64,000 bases of DNA from Jiangella alkaliphila (lineage in GTDB: Bacteria; Actinomycetota; Actinomycetes; Jiangellales; Jiangellaceae): the NCBI RefSeq assembly GCF_900105925.1, contig NZ_LT629791.1:868001-932000 (forward strand). The letters run 5' to 3'. Below are positions 1 to 7,712 of the stretch, one piece after another. Below the pieces are notes generated by a model. The model did no database searches. It saw only the letters and a list, made by a program, of their open reading frames with translations, and was not told where the DNA came from. The stretch's first letter is position 1, and each line of letters opens with the position of its first letter. The position numbers were made by a program, and so were the translations under genes.

Positions 1-1169
1 CGTCGGATCGGGTCGGTGACGTGCTGATATCGAGCCGCCATCGCTGTCGACGACCATCCCATGATGGACATGACCGTCCGCTCAGGCACGCCGAGGATCA
101 GCAACACGGTCGACGCCGTATGCCGGGCATCGTGCAGCCGACCGTCACGGACGCCGGCAGACTTCAAGAGCCGCTTCCACTCGTGGTAGTCCGTCCCCGG
201 TGCCAGCGCTGTCCCGTTTAGCTTCGCGAACACCCAGCCCTCGTCCTTCCAGCCGTCACCGGCGGCGGCCCGCTCGGCGTCCTGCTCCTTCCGGTGCGTT
301 TCGAGCAGCGCCACGAGCTGGGTCGGTAGTCCGACGACGCGGCGGCCGGCACGGGACTTCGTGTCCTTCGTGTCGGCGTTCACCTGGATCCGCTGCGGGC
401 AGTCGCCGGCCTTCTGCCGCCCGCAGGTTCCGTCGCAGCCGTGAGCGAACTTCGGCCGCAGCCGACTACGGCGGACACGTAGCGTTCCGGTCTTCAGGTC
501 GAGGTGCGACCACTTCAACCCCAGCGCCTCACCCTGACGCAGGCCAAGAGCCAGCGCGATCGCCCATCGAGCGCTGTTCCGGCGCTCACCGGCCACCTTC
601 AGCAGACGCTTCACCTCGTCGACGTCGTACGGCTCGACCTCGATCTCCTCGACGTTCGGAGCCTTCGCCTGCGTGGCTGGATTCGACGTCAGGTACTTGC
701 GTCGCACGGCCTCGTTCAGCGCGGCCCGGATCGTGCGGTGCACGTGGTGAGCCGTTCCCGCACTACGACCCTTCTCCTTCTGCATCACCGCGTACAGCTT
801 CTCCAGGTGCTCGGGCGCCAGACGTTCGAGGCGATGCTTCCCAACGCCAGGCACCAGGTGAACCTTGATGTCCCGGCGATACCCGTCGTGCGTGTACTCA
901 CTGATTGCCGGCGGGACGGCGATGTTCTCGATCCAGTGTGTAAGCCAGGTCTCGACGGTCCATCGATGGCCGGCCTTGCGCATGGCTCCGGCGTCGCGGT
1001 CCCGTTCGAGCTTGCGGACCTTGGCGATGACCTCGGCTTCGGTCTTGCCTCGCACGTGCCGGCGGTCCGGGGAGCCGTCGTCCTTGATGCCGACGGTGAC
1101 GCGGCCGTGCCAGTCGCCGTCCTTGCCAAGGTAGATGCTCGATGCGCCGTTGGGTCTGCGGGTGGCCAT
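1..1169 (-). CDS. int: Tyrosine site-specific integrase, C-terminal end beyond the window
   Basis: Catalyses integration of the AICE into its tRNA site and, with Xis, its excision. About 389 residues are visible. The N-terminal part resembles an AP2-like arm-binding domain (motif GDWHGRVTVG) followed by a SAM-like core-binding domain. The catalytic domain shows the first Arg in LGLRQGEALGLKW, the HxxR box in LHDARHTAST, and the later GW...ARYQH region that precedes the nucleophile Tyr. The fragment stops at window base 1, just after that region. The ATG overlaps the xis stop by one base (TGATG), so the two are translationally coupled. A zinc-ribbon-like Cys cluster (CDGTCGRQKAGDC) is inserted in the catalytic domain, as in other actinobacterial integrases. 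Confidence 0.92.
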   Translation of the reverse strand, partial: MATRRPNGASSIYLGKDGDWHGRVTVGIKDDGSPDRRHVRGKTEAEVIAKVRKLERDRDAGAMRKAGHRWTVETWLTHWIENIAVPPAISEYTHDGYRRDIKVHLVPGVGKHRLERLAPEHLEKLYAVMQKEKGRSAGTAHHVHRTIRAALNEAVRRKYLTSNPATQAKAPNVEEIEVEPYDVDEVKRLLKVAGERRNSARWAIALALGLRQGEALGLKWSHLDLKTGTLRVRRSRLRPKFAHGCDGTCGRQKAGDCPQRIQVNADTKDTKSRAGRRVVGLPTQLVALLETHRKEQDAERAAAGDGWKDEGWVFAKLNGTALAPGTDYHEWKRLLKSAGVRDGRLHDARHTASTVLLILGVPERTVMSIMGWSSTAMAARYQHVTDPIR

Positions 1170-1399
1170 CACGCCACCTGTCCCGTGGCTTGGGCCTGGC
1201 GCAGCTGGTCGGCGACGTATTCGCGCAGGCACTCCACCGGCACGCGGCGAAGGTAGCCGATCTTGATGGACCGAATCTGTCCACCCATGACCAGTGCGTA
1301 CATCGTGGTCCGACCGATGCGCAGGTACCGAGCGGCTTCCTCGATGGTCAGGACGTCACCAGCCGATTGGAGTTCGATCAGCGTCTCGTCGTCGTTCAT
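1169..1399 (-). CDS. xis: Excisionase, helix-turn-helix
   Basis: A 76-residue basic DNA-binding protein of the excisionase/MerR-like winged-helix type. The core motif LTIEEAARYLRIGRTTMY at residues 17-34 is the recognition helix region, followed by a wing and RRVPVECLREYV. It directs the integrase toward excision by bending attachment-site DNA. It sits directly between the replication gene and int, the conserved order of pSAM2-like elements, and its stop overlaps the int start. The start follows GGAACAGCCCGC, only a weak ribosome site, which fits coupling to the upstream genes. Family assignment is firm; the role follows from family and position. Confidence 0.88.
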   Translation of the reverse strand: MNDDETLIELQSAGDVLTIEEAARYLRIGRTTMYALVMGGQIRSIKIGYLRRVPVECLREYVADQLRQAQATGQVA

Positions 1400-1418
1400 G
1401 CGGGCTGTTCCTTCCATG

Positions 1419-2975
1419 TCACGCCGCCGGGGCAGCGGCAGGTCTTGCAGTTGCCGAAAGACCGAGCGCGATTGGGCCGGCGCGGGTCTTGGCGTCCTCG
1501 TACTGGGCTCGCCAGCGATGTTTCTGGGCGATGGCGTGCGCGATGAGCCGGGCATAGGTCGGTGCGTCGAGGTCGCCCGGCTTGGTCGTCGTCCAGACGA
1601 AGCGGGGCAGTCCGTCGGGCCCCGCGGCAGTTGCCGAAAGCTCGTCGTGGTCGTCCATCTCGACACCGGCTTCGGCCAGGACCGCACGAACGACGGCGGC
1701 ACGGTCGGCCCGGTGCTCGTCGAGGGTCTTCCCGGTCCACCGTCGGCTGACGAGGACGCGGCGGCCGCCGAGCCCGAGGTGGTCCCGGTCGTGCGCCTTC
1801 GAGGAGCAGCGACCGGGTTCCAGGCCTGCGCGAGGGTCCTTGGGTTGGATGCCGTAGCGGAGCCAGTTCGCGCACGTCGGCGAGCACGGCAGCCACCGGA
1901 CCTCTTCGGCGATCCGGTCGATGTGTGCACGCCTCGCCGCCGACGCGGGTGCCTCGCCATCGCCGTCGCCGTCGTCGTGGAGCGAGTCGGTGATCGACTT
2001 GGTCAGGTACTTCGTCAGATAGCCGATGACCCGATCCGCGAGCGGTGTCCCGGCGATGACACCTTGGATGTCGACCTGGGAACCAGCGCGGATCACGTGC
2101 GCCGGCCGGGCGTCCGGATCGTCGTCGATGCCGTCCAAGGCCTCATCCCAGAACGGCAGCACGGCACCGGTCACGGGGTCGGCGTAGGCCTCAGTGAGTT
2201 CGTCCCACACCGGCAGCGTCTCCGGGTCGGTATAGGCGGGCTCGTCGAGCTGCGGCCACCACACCTGGTGATACGTCGCCGCCACCACCTGACGGAGCAG
2301 CTTGCGCGGAACCGCTCCCCGGATCGCGGCGTGCAGGTGCGGTGCGAGGCGTCGTTGGGGTTCGACGGTGGCGAAGTACTGCACCGAGTAGCCGGTGGCA
2401 CGTCGGAGGTTCTGCCAGAACCGGTCCACCAGCTTCGGGAAGTGCATCGCATCCAGCGCCGCCCGCCGGTAGTCATACGAGCGCGGGTCGACCGGGACAC
2501 CCTCGCTGGTGACGCGTCCGTAGGACGGCAGAGTGAGGGTGACGAACATCGACGGCCGGTACGTCTTCCCGTCCCGCGCGGTGAACACTCGGCCGGTAGT
2601 GCGGTCCGACACCGAGAGCCGCGGAAGGTCCGGGGCATCCTGCCGCCGCCGTGTCGACCGGACTCGACGACCTGTCTCGTCGGCGTCCTCGTCGGCCTGG
2701 TCGTCGCCGTCGTCTCCTGCGACGTCGGGATCGGGTTCGGGCTTGGGTGGGTCCTCGGCGAGGTGCCAGCCCTCGCGGCACTGCTGAACCCGCAGCCGGC
2801 GCGCCGCATCAGCGCAGGACGGGCAGACCTTCGCGCGCGTGGCGCCGCAGGGCAGGACGACGGTCCGGACCGTGCCGGTGAGGGTGTCGGTGACGCGTTG
2901 CAGGATCGGCCGCACGCACACCCGTTCGGTGGCAGCGAGCTCACGCATCGTCGCGTCGCCTGGCAGGGCCGTCAT
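1419..2975 (-). CDS. repSA: RepSA-type rolling-circle replication initiator
   Basis: 518-residue replication initiator of the AICE. A Cys motif (CPSCADAARRLRVQQC, about residues 51-66) and an acidic linker precede the HUH endonuclease domain. Motif 1 is FVTLTL (144-149), the metal-binding HUH-type motif is PHLHAAIRG (212-220), and the catalytic Tyr region is GYLTKYLTKS (318-327), so Tyr319 or Tyr323 should nick the origin. A second Cys/His group lies near LPCSPTCANW. RepSA nicks the double-strand origin so that the excised circle replicates before transfer. The ATG overlaps the tra stop (ATGA). No origin is recognisable by eye inside or beside the gene, although origins of this family usually lie in or near it. 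Confidence 0.88.
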   Translation of the reverse strand: MTALPGDATMRELAATERVCVRPILQRVTDTLTGTVRTVVLPCGATRAKVCPSCADAARRLRVQQCREGWHLAEDPPKPEPDPDVAGDDGDDQADEDADETGRRVRSTRRRQDAPDLPRLSVSDRTTGRVFTARDGKTYRPSMFVTLTLPSYGRVTSEGVPVDPRSYDYRRAALDAMHFPKLVDRFWQNLRRATGYSVQYFATVEPQRRLAPHLHAAIRGAVPRKLLRQVVAATYHQVWWPQLDEPAYTDPETLPVWDELTEAYADPVTGAVLPFWDEALDGIDDDPDARPAHVIRAGSQVDIQGVIAGTPLADRVIGYLTKYLTKSITDSLHDDGDGDGEAPASAARRAHIDRIAEEVRWLPCSPTCANWLRYGIQPKDPRAGLEPGRCSSKAHDRDHLGLGGRRVLVSRRWTGKTLDEHRADRAAVVRAVLAEAGVEMDDHDELSATAAGPDGLPRFVWTTTKPGDLDAPTYARLIAHAIAQKHRWRAQYEDAKTRAGPIALGLSATARPAAAPAA

Positions 2976-4399
2976 GCCGTGGCCTCCTGCTCACTCGCCG
3001 ACTCATCCGCCGTTGCGTCCTCGGCAGGCACGGGGCCGGTGAGGTCGGCCAGGTCGCGGCGCAGCTCGGCGGTGCGGGTGGCGATCTGTTCGGCGGTGTG
3101 CTCGTCGACGTAGGGGAAGCGGACTCGTTCGAGCTGCCCGCCAGCGTCGGCGACCACGGCGACGCCGGGCATCGAGACCGGGATGTCGACCGGGGTCACC
3201 GCGGAGCCGCGGACGACGGGTCCGAGGATCGCTTCGGCGGCGTCGTCGGACAGCACCCGCCACGCGGTCCGCACGGACGCGTTGTCGCGGATCGCCGTGG
3301 GGATGGCATCGCTGGTCGGCTTCTGCGTCAGCAGGCGGGTGATGACTCCGGCAGAGCGGCCCTTCTTCACCAGCGCCGACAACCGGGCCGTGATCGTGGC
3401 CGCGACCGCCTTGGTGTCCTTGTCCATGCCCTTCTGGTCGGTGAACGTCTGCACCTCGTCGACGACTAGGAACACGGCCGGGTGGGCCGGGTCCAGCGGG
3501 AGATCCCAGAAGTTCGCCCGGCCGCGCTGGGTCTTCTGCGTCTTCAACCGCGCCCGCATCAGCCGGTGCACGGACTCGACCAGCTCGAGCACGACGTCCA
3601 GGTCTTCGTCCTCGTTCGTGTAGGCGGCGGCCCTGGGAGCGATCCAGGACCAGTCCTCGCCGCCCTTGCCGTCGATGACGACGTACTGCACGGCCGGGTT
3701 CTGGATCAGCCCGCACGCCAGGCTCGTTTCGCCGGCGGTCTTCCCCGAGCCGGGGACGCCACCGCCGACCTCGGCGGCGATGTTCGCGTAGTCACGGGTC
3801 CGCCATGACCCGTCCTCACCGACCGCGAACCGCACCGCCCGTAGATCAGTCACGGCCTCGACGTCGTGCAGCTCGACCGCATCGGCGAGCACGTCGCGTT
3901 CGACCAGGGTCAGTTCGACCAGGCCGGGGCCGGCCGAGGTCACCCGCACCGCTGGAGCACCGAGCGCGTGGGCGAGTTCGGCGGCCTGGCGTTCGAAGTC
4001 GCCTGGTTCCTGACCGGTGAGCAGCCGCACGTGCAGGACGTCACCGACCGGGCTATCGGTCACCCGCACGAGCCGCGGTGTCGTGAACTCGCCGGGGCGG
4101 CCCGGGATCGGGCGGTGCAGGCCGCAGGACTGCATGACCTCGGCCCAGCGCAGCCCGTAGGTCGTGCGGAGACGGTGCCGGGCGACCAGCCAGCCGACGA
4201 ACCGCCAGTACGACCACGGGTGTACCCACCGCCACAGCAGCGCGAGCAGCGGCGGACCGACCACCAGGAGCACGAGGCCGGCCCAGCCGTACGCGGCGAT
4301 CGCGAACACCGCCACCGCGGAGACGGCCAGGGCGCGTTTGAACCGCCAGGCCAGCTGGAGCAGCCACACGCCGGTCACGGCTTTCAGGAGCCAGGTCAT
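2972..4399 (-). CDS. traSA: FtsK/SpoIIIE-type DNA transfer protein (Tra)
   Basis: Membrane-anchored hexameric DNA pump that moves the double-stranded element between mycelial cells. 475 residues from the ATG chosen because it overlaps the upstream stop (ATGA); a longer reading frame upstream has no support. Residues about 20-57 form two membrane segments. The P-loop is GGGVPGSGKT (212-221), with the Walker B strand AVFLVVDEVQ further on. The basic tail is short and the C-terminus is Glu/Ala-rich. The gene is fourth from the 3' end of the telescoped operon. It resembles TraSA of pSAM2; the symbol is given by analogy. Confidence 0.87.
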   Translation of the reverse strand: MTWLLKAVTGVWLLQLAWRFKRALAVSAVAVFAIAAYGWAGLVLLVVGPPLLALLWRWVHPWSYWRFVGWLVARHRLRTTYGLRWAEVMQSCGLHRPIPGRPGEFTTPRLVRVTDSPVGDVLHVRLLTGQEPGDFERQAAELAHALGAPAVRVTSAGPGLVELTLVERDVLADAVELHDVEAVTDLRAVRFAVGEDGSWRTRDYANIAAEVGGGVPGSGKTAGETSLACGLIQNPAVQYVVIDGKGGEDWSWIAPRAAAYTNEDEDLDVVLELVESVHRLMRARLKTQKTQRGRANFWDLPLDPAHPAVFLVVDEVQTFTDQKGMDKDTKAVAATITARLSALVKKGRSAGVITRLLTQKPTSDAIPTAIRDNASVRTAWRVLSDDAAEAILGPVVRGSAVTPVDIPVSMPGVAVVADAGGQLERVRFPYVDEHTAEQIATRTAELRRDLADLTGPVPAEDATADESASEQEATA

Positions 4400-4623
4400 C
4401 GCGCCCACCAGTCCTGGGTCTGGCCGCCTCGACCACGCGTGGTCGGGTTGGTTCGTGGCATCGGGGTCACCTCGGGAGCAGATGTCGTGAGCGCCATGTG
4501 GCGGGCGTGCGCGGCGGCGTGGCAGCCGGGGCACAGCCGTTCACCGGTGGCGGGGTAGAACCAGGCCTCGGCCGCCGTGACGAGGCGTGGGCAGCGTGAG
4601 CAGTCCACGAGAGCCGTGATCAC
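4396..4623 (-). CDS. Small zinc-ribbon-like AICE protein
   Basis: 75-residue protein starting at GTG (GTGA overlap with the stop of the gene before it). It carries a probable four-ligand metal site: CSRCPRL near residue 8 and LCPGCHAAAHARH about 24 residues later. The remainder is low-complexity and polar. Overlap at both ends (GTGA upstream, ATGA into tra) shows it is translated as part of the transfer operon. Tiny Cys-rich proteins are usual between spd genes and tra in these elements, but no function is known. Too short to assign to a family by eye. Confidence 0.72.
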   Translation of the reverse strand: MITALVDCSRCPRLVTAAEAWFYPATGERLCPGCHAAAHARHMALTTSAPEVTPMPRTNPTTRGRGGQTQDWWAR

Positions 4624-4808
4624 GGTGTGGCCTTGGTTCGCCAACGCGGAGCTGTGCGCGTGGGCCGGCGGGTGGCCTTCTTGCAGCCGTCGCACGGCGT
4701 CTCGGGCTGGTGAGCGCGGGTTCGTCCGCAGACCGGGCAGGGAAAGGAGTACGCCGCCGCAGTGACGTCGAACGGGAGCACGCCGAACAGAACCGCGTCG
4801 CCGTTCAT
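4620..4808 (-). CDS. Small Cys-rich AICE protein
   Basis: 62-residue protein with a zinc-knuckle-like pattern CPVCGRTRAHQPETPCDGCK in its centre and a basic C-terminus (RRPTRTAPRWRTK). The ATG overlaps the stop of the preceding membrane-protein gene (ATGA) and its own stop overlaps the GTG of the next gene, so it belongs to a translationally coupled chain. A longer minus-strand frame covering both small genes exists, but the overlap geometry and the paired Cys motifs favour two separate proteins. Function unknown; a nucleic-acid-binding accessory role in transfer is a guess from charge and position. Confidence 0.7.
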   Translation of the reverse strand: MNGDAVLFGVLPFDVTAAAYSFPCPVCGRTRAHQPETPCDGCKKATRRPTRTAPRWRTKATP

Positions 4809-4969
4809 GTCCGGTCACCACACCGGTCGACGGCGGGCGTCTCGGGCTCGAACGTGCGGTCCATCTCGGCGTCGACGGAGGCGACCACCCACGGGGCGAC
4901 GATCAGCAGCAGGACCGCGACGAGCGCGTAGACGGCGAGCGGGAGCTTCCACGAGGTAGGTTGGGACAC
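4805..4969 (-). CDS. Short single-span membrane protein (spread-gene position)
   Basis: 54 residues from a GTG that follows GGAGGGG by six bases; an in-frame ATG at 4984 would add five residues but lacks a site. One membrane helix is clear (LAVYALVAVLLLIVAPWVV, about residues 11-29), followed by an acidic tail containing the single Cys. The stop overlaps the next ATG. In AICEs, short membrane proteins upstream of tra are often spread (spd) functions that help movement along hyphae. That role is inferred from position and topology only. Confidence 0.65.
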   Translation of the reverse strand: MSQPTSWKLPLAVYALVAVLLLIVAPWVVASVDAEMDRTFEPETPAVDRCGDRT

Positions 4970-5003
4970 ACCAATCCCCTCCATTCGGGGGTGTTGATTG
5001 GGG

Positions 5004-5049
5004 CCACCGGGGACGGGCGGTTTCCTAGGCCTTGACCCGTCCCCGGTGG
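5004..5049 (-). terminator. Large inverted repeat, likely terminator or mRNA hairpin
   Basis: A perfect 14-bp stem, CCACCGGGGACGGG at 5004-5017 and its complement at 5036-5049, encloses an 18-base loop. It lies just after the stop of the 5054-5584 gene and just before the start of the short membrane-protein gene. It could end or attenuate transcription between the regulatory and transfer parts of the operon. No U-tract follows, as is common in actinobacteria. Confidence 0.6.
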
Positions 5050-5053
5050 GGAC

Positions 5054-5584
5054 TCATCGCGAGACGGCAGCAACCTCGCCGTTGATCGCGTCGCTCACTG
5101 CGGCGAGCTGGATCACCAGCGCGTCGTCACTAGCGACCGGGTAGACCCACGCGGGTAGCTGGGCGTGCACGATCGCCAGCCAGTCCGCCAGGACCGCGGC
5201 GCCGCGCTGGTCGAACGACACGTCCATCGGGGACCAGGCCACCCGGCCACCGAGCGTGGCGACCAGGCGAACGAGGTTCTTCTCCCCGCTGGACATGACG
5301 CCGAACGCGTGCGCGATCGGGGTCGACTGCGGGCCGGCGTCCTGCCACCGGTAGAACGCCACCTCATCCGATGGCGCCGGGTGACGGCGCTCGTACTCCA
5401 CCCACGCCACTCCGTCAGCGTCGCTCTCGTTGACCGCCCGGGTGACGACGTCGAGCCAGTCCTCACGCAGGATGAGCGGGCCGGTGATCCGCTCGACCAG
5501 TTGCCGCACCCACGGATGCCGGCCCGCGAGCCAGTCCGCCGCTCGCCACAGGTCCGAGGGCGCCTTCGCTGTCATGTCGGCCAT
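5054..5584 (-). CDS. AICE protein of unknown function
   Basis: 176-residue soluble protein, unrecognised. It is Trp-rich (DLWRAADWLAGRHPWV near the N-terminus, DWLAIVHAQLPAWVYPV near the C-terminus) and has no membrane segment or catalytic motif visible. It lies three bases after the pra-like gene on the same strand and before the hairpin at 5004-5049, so it is co-transcribed with pra. An internal ATG nine bases in (MTAKAP) is an equally good start. AICEs commonly carry a conserved gene of this size here; its job is not known to me. Confidence 0.72.
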   Translation of the reverse strand: MADMTAKAPSDLWRAADWLAGRHPWVRQLVERITGPLILREDWLDVVTRAVNESDADGVAWVEYERRHPAPSDEVAFYRWQDAGPQSTPIAHAFGVMSSGEKNLVRLVATLGGRVAWSPMDVSFDQRGAAVLADWLAIVHAQLPAWVYPVASDDALVIQLAAVSDAINGEVAAVSR

Positions 5585-5587
5585 GGG

Positions 5588-6067
5588 TCAGCCGGCCTTC
5601 TTCTCGCTGGCCTTGGCCGCGTCCTGCGCCGTCCCGTCGGGTCGTCCGACCGGGCGAGTGGTGTCACCGGTGCCGGGGTGCTTGACGCCGCTGGCACGGT
5701 ACTCGTACCCGAGGAACTTGAACTCGCCCTGACCCATCACCTTCGGCGACGCCGTCAACCCGACCAGCTCCACCGGCCGCATCCCCGGCAACACCTCATC
5801 CGGCAGCGGCGCCGGCTGGACCTCGGCGGTGAAGATGACGTCGAACGACGCCCGCTTCGCCTTCTGCTCATCCGGATCGGTCACGGTACCGCGCCACTGC
5901 CGCTGCTTCGTGATCTCGTCGACCAGCTGCCGCGCCTCACGGCCGCGTGCCCGGTCCTCCTGAGACACGTACTCCAGATCCGGTTCGATCTCACCGATCA
6001 GCACCAGACCCCGCGGAAACGCCTCGACGAACTCCACCGGGAACCGGTGGCCTCGCTGTAGTGCCAT
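5588..6067 (-). CDS. pra: Pra-like activator of replication, integration and excision
   Basis: 159 residues from an ATG preceded by AAGGAG. The sequence follows the pattern I associate with Pra of pSAM2-type elements: an N-terminal FPRGLVLIGEIEPDLEY, a central D-PDEQKAKRASFDVIFTAEVQP, and PVELVGLTASP before the C-terminal GYEYRASGVK. In pSAM2, Pra activates int/xis/rep expression and is repressed by KorSA. The context agrees: it is the first gene of the minus-strand operon, directly downstream of a promoter covered by palindromes and opposite a GntR repressor. The C-terminus is polar and Lys/Ala-rich. Identification is from sequence memory and context, so moderate. Confidence 0.7.
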   Translation of the reverse strand: MALQRGHRFPVEFVEAFPRGLVLIGEIEPDLEYVSQEDRARGREARQLVDEITKQRQWRGTVTDPDEQKAKRASFDVIFTAEVQPAPLPDEVLPGMRPVELVGLTASPKVMGQGEFKFLGYEYRASGVKHPGTGDTTRPVGRPDGTAQDAAKASEKKAG

Positions 6068-6115
6068 GCCATGCTCCTTGCTCGCTTGCTGGGCGGACGG
6101 GACCACCCTTGACTA

Positions 6116-6214
6116 ATAGAGGTACCTCTATAGAACAGTTCGTTGCGACACATGTCAATAGAGCTGGCTCTATAGCCCGACTGTCGTGCAGACGATGAGT
6201 AGAGGTACCGTTAT
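6116..6214. promoter_or_regulatory. Operator cluster and pra promoter, likely bound by the GntR repressor
   Basis: Three related palindromes lie between the divergent pra-like and GntR genes. ATAGAGGTACCTCTAT (6116-6131) is perfect. ATAGAGCTGGCTCTAT (6158-6173) has one central mismatch. A half-conserved GTAGAGGTACCGTTAT lies at 6199-6214. On the minus strand a good promoter reads TTGACA (6158-6153), 18 bases, TCTATA (6134-6129). The first palindrome overlaps its -10 and the second abuts its -35. This fits a KorSA-type repressor shutting off the transfer operon, with the third site for autoregulation. Confidence 0.75.
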
Positions 6215-6234
6215 CCGCTCAGGAGGTGAACGCC

Positions 6235-7002
6235 ATGGCCACCGGCTACCGCGAGCTGGCCGATGTGCTCCGAGCCGCGATCTTGCGCGGGGACTACCCC
6301 GAGGGCTCCACGCTGCCCAAACAAGACGAGCTGGCGACCGAGCACGACGTGAACGTGAAGACGGTACGCAACGCCGTCTCGCTGCTGGCAGCGGAAGGGC
6401 TGGTGACTCCGGTCCGGCGACGCGGCACCGTCGTTCGCATCCGGCCGCCGATGCAGCGGCTCGGCGCTGCGCGGTACGCCAAGAGCAAGTGGAAGTTCGG
6501 TGACCTCGTCGCCTTCGCCGCCGACCGTGAGGCTTCCGGCCGGCCGTGGAAGTGGACCGACCAGACGCAGACCGTTCAGCAGGTGCCGGCCGACCAGGAG
6601 ATCGCGTCCGCCCTCTCGGTGCCGGTCGGTTCGACCGTCTACGAGCGCGCCCGGCTCGTGAAGGACGAGGGGACACCGACGCACACCCTCACCAGCTACT
6701 ACCGCCCCGAGGACGTCGAGGGAACGCCCATCGTCGACCCGACGCCTGGACCCGCTGGCCGGGGAGGCGGGTACGCAGTGCTCACAATGCAGGGCCTGGA
6801 GCCGCACGAGATCGCGGAGACCTTCTACGCACGCATGCCCACACCCGACGAGCGCGAGACGCTGGAGCTGCCGGCCGGCGAGCCAGTCATGATTCTTCAG
6901 CGAGTCACTACCACCGAGTCTGGCAAGGTGGTCGAGTTCGCCCGCGGCGTGCACTCAGCCTCGCGGTTCTCCTGGAGTTACAAGTTCAAGGTGCCCGACT
7001 AG
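6235..7002 (+). CDS. korSA: GntR/HutC-family repressor (KorSA-like)
   Basis: 255-residue transcriptional repressor. The N-terminal winged helix (residues about 1-70) contains the GntR signature LPKQDELATEHDVNVKTVRNAV, and the rest is a UTRA-like effector domain ending in ARGVHSASRFSWSY. ATG chosen because AGGAGG lies eight bases upstream; a GTG nine bases earlier sits inside that site. KorSA of pSAM2 represses pra and itself, keeping the element integrated. Here the gene is divergent from the pra-like gene with three palindromes between, exactly that arrangement. The ligand that relieves repression is unknown. Confidence 0.85.
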   Translation: MATGYRELADVLRAAILRGDYPEGSTLPKQDELATEHDVNVKTVRNAVSLLAAEGLVTPVRRRGTVVRIRPPMQRLGAARYAKSKWKFGDLVAFAADREASGRPWKWTDQTQTVQQVPADQEIASALSVPVGSTVYERARLVKDEGTPTHTLTSYYRPEDVEGTPIVDPTPGPAGRGGGYAVLTMQGLEPHEIAETFYARMPTPDERETLELPAGEPVMILQRVTTTESGKVVEFARGVHSASRFSWSYKFKVPD

Positions 7003-7019
7003 GTGAGCAGCTGACAGCC

Positions 7020-7685
7020 ATGAGCGCTGAACGACCGGGACTCCCCGACGACGTCATGGAGGACGCGCAGATCCTGTGGGACTACCACCAGCTCCACCAC
7101 GAGTTGCGCACCACCGACGTCGGCATCGGCCTCGGCAGCCATGACCTCGGCGTCGCCGACCACACCGCGGACCTCTACCACCGCGGCATGTTCCCGCTGA
7201 TCGTGTTCACCGGCGCCAACGCACCGACCACCGTCGATATCTTCCCGGACGGCGAAGCAGTCCACTATGCCCGGCGAGCCGTCGAACTCGGCGTGCCGGC
7301 AGACGCGATCCTGGTCGAGCCAAGCGCCACCAACACCGCCGAGAACATCACCTTCACCCGACAGCTGCTCACCGAGCACGGCATCAGACCACAGGCCGTC
7401 ACTCTCATCAGCCGGCCCTACCAACAGCGCCGCGCCTACGCCACCTGCCGCAAGCAGTGGCCCGAAGTCGACGTCAACTGCTCATCGAAGCCGCAGACCT
7501 TCCGCGACTACCTCGACACCATCGCCGACGACAGCCGCGTCATCGACATGCTCGTCGGCGACACCCAACGCATCACCCTCTATGCCGAGCGCGGCTACGC
7601 CCTTCCGCAGCCCATACCCGCATCGATCCAGCGCGCGTACGAGCACCTAATTCGCCTAGGATTCGACTCCCGCTTAGTGACCTAG
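7020..7685 (+). CDS. YdcF/DUF218-family protein
   Basis: 221-residue cytoplasmic protein of the YdcF/ElyC (DUF218) fold. Typical features are GIGLGSHDLGVADHTADLY near residue 40, the central strand PLIVFTGANAP, the ARRAVELGVP helix and the conserved Ser/Asn-Thr-Glu-Asn box PSATNTAENITF. No membrane segment is present, unlike ElyC. The family binds SAM or nucleotide-like ligands and its activity is unclear. It begins 18 bases after the GntR stop and is likely co-transcribed with it. In pSAM2 the corresponding slot holds the Nudix gene pif; this protein is unrelated in sequence. Confidence 0.8.
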   Translation: MSAERPGLPDDVMEDAQILWDYHQLHHELRTTDVGIGLGSHDLGVADHTADLYHRGMFPLIVFTGANAPTTVDIFPDGEAVHYARRAVELGVPADAILVEPSATNTAENITFTRQLLTEHGIRPQAVTLISRPYQQRRAYATCRKQWPEVDVNCSSKPQTFRDYLDTIADDSRVIDMLVGDTQRITLYAERGYALPQPIPASIQRAYEHLIRLGFDSRLVT

Positions 7686-7712
7686 TTACATGCGCCGCAG
7701 AGCTTATTCGGC

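Noticed and set aside
1263-3113. Long plus-strand open frame of over 600 codons opposite the rep and xis genes
   Set aside because: It is antisense to genes with clear RepSA and Xis motifs, has Arg/Gly/Val shadow composition and no domain. GC-rich DNA often yields such mirror frames.
7020-7685. pif, the Nudix transfer-interference gene of pSAM2, next to korSA
   Set aside because: The position is right but the protein has no Nudix box; its motifs are those of YdcF/DUF218.
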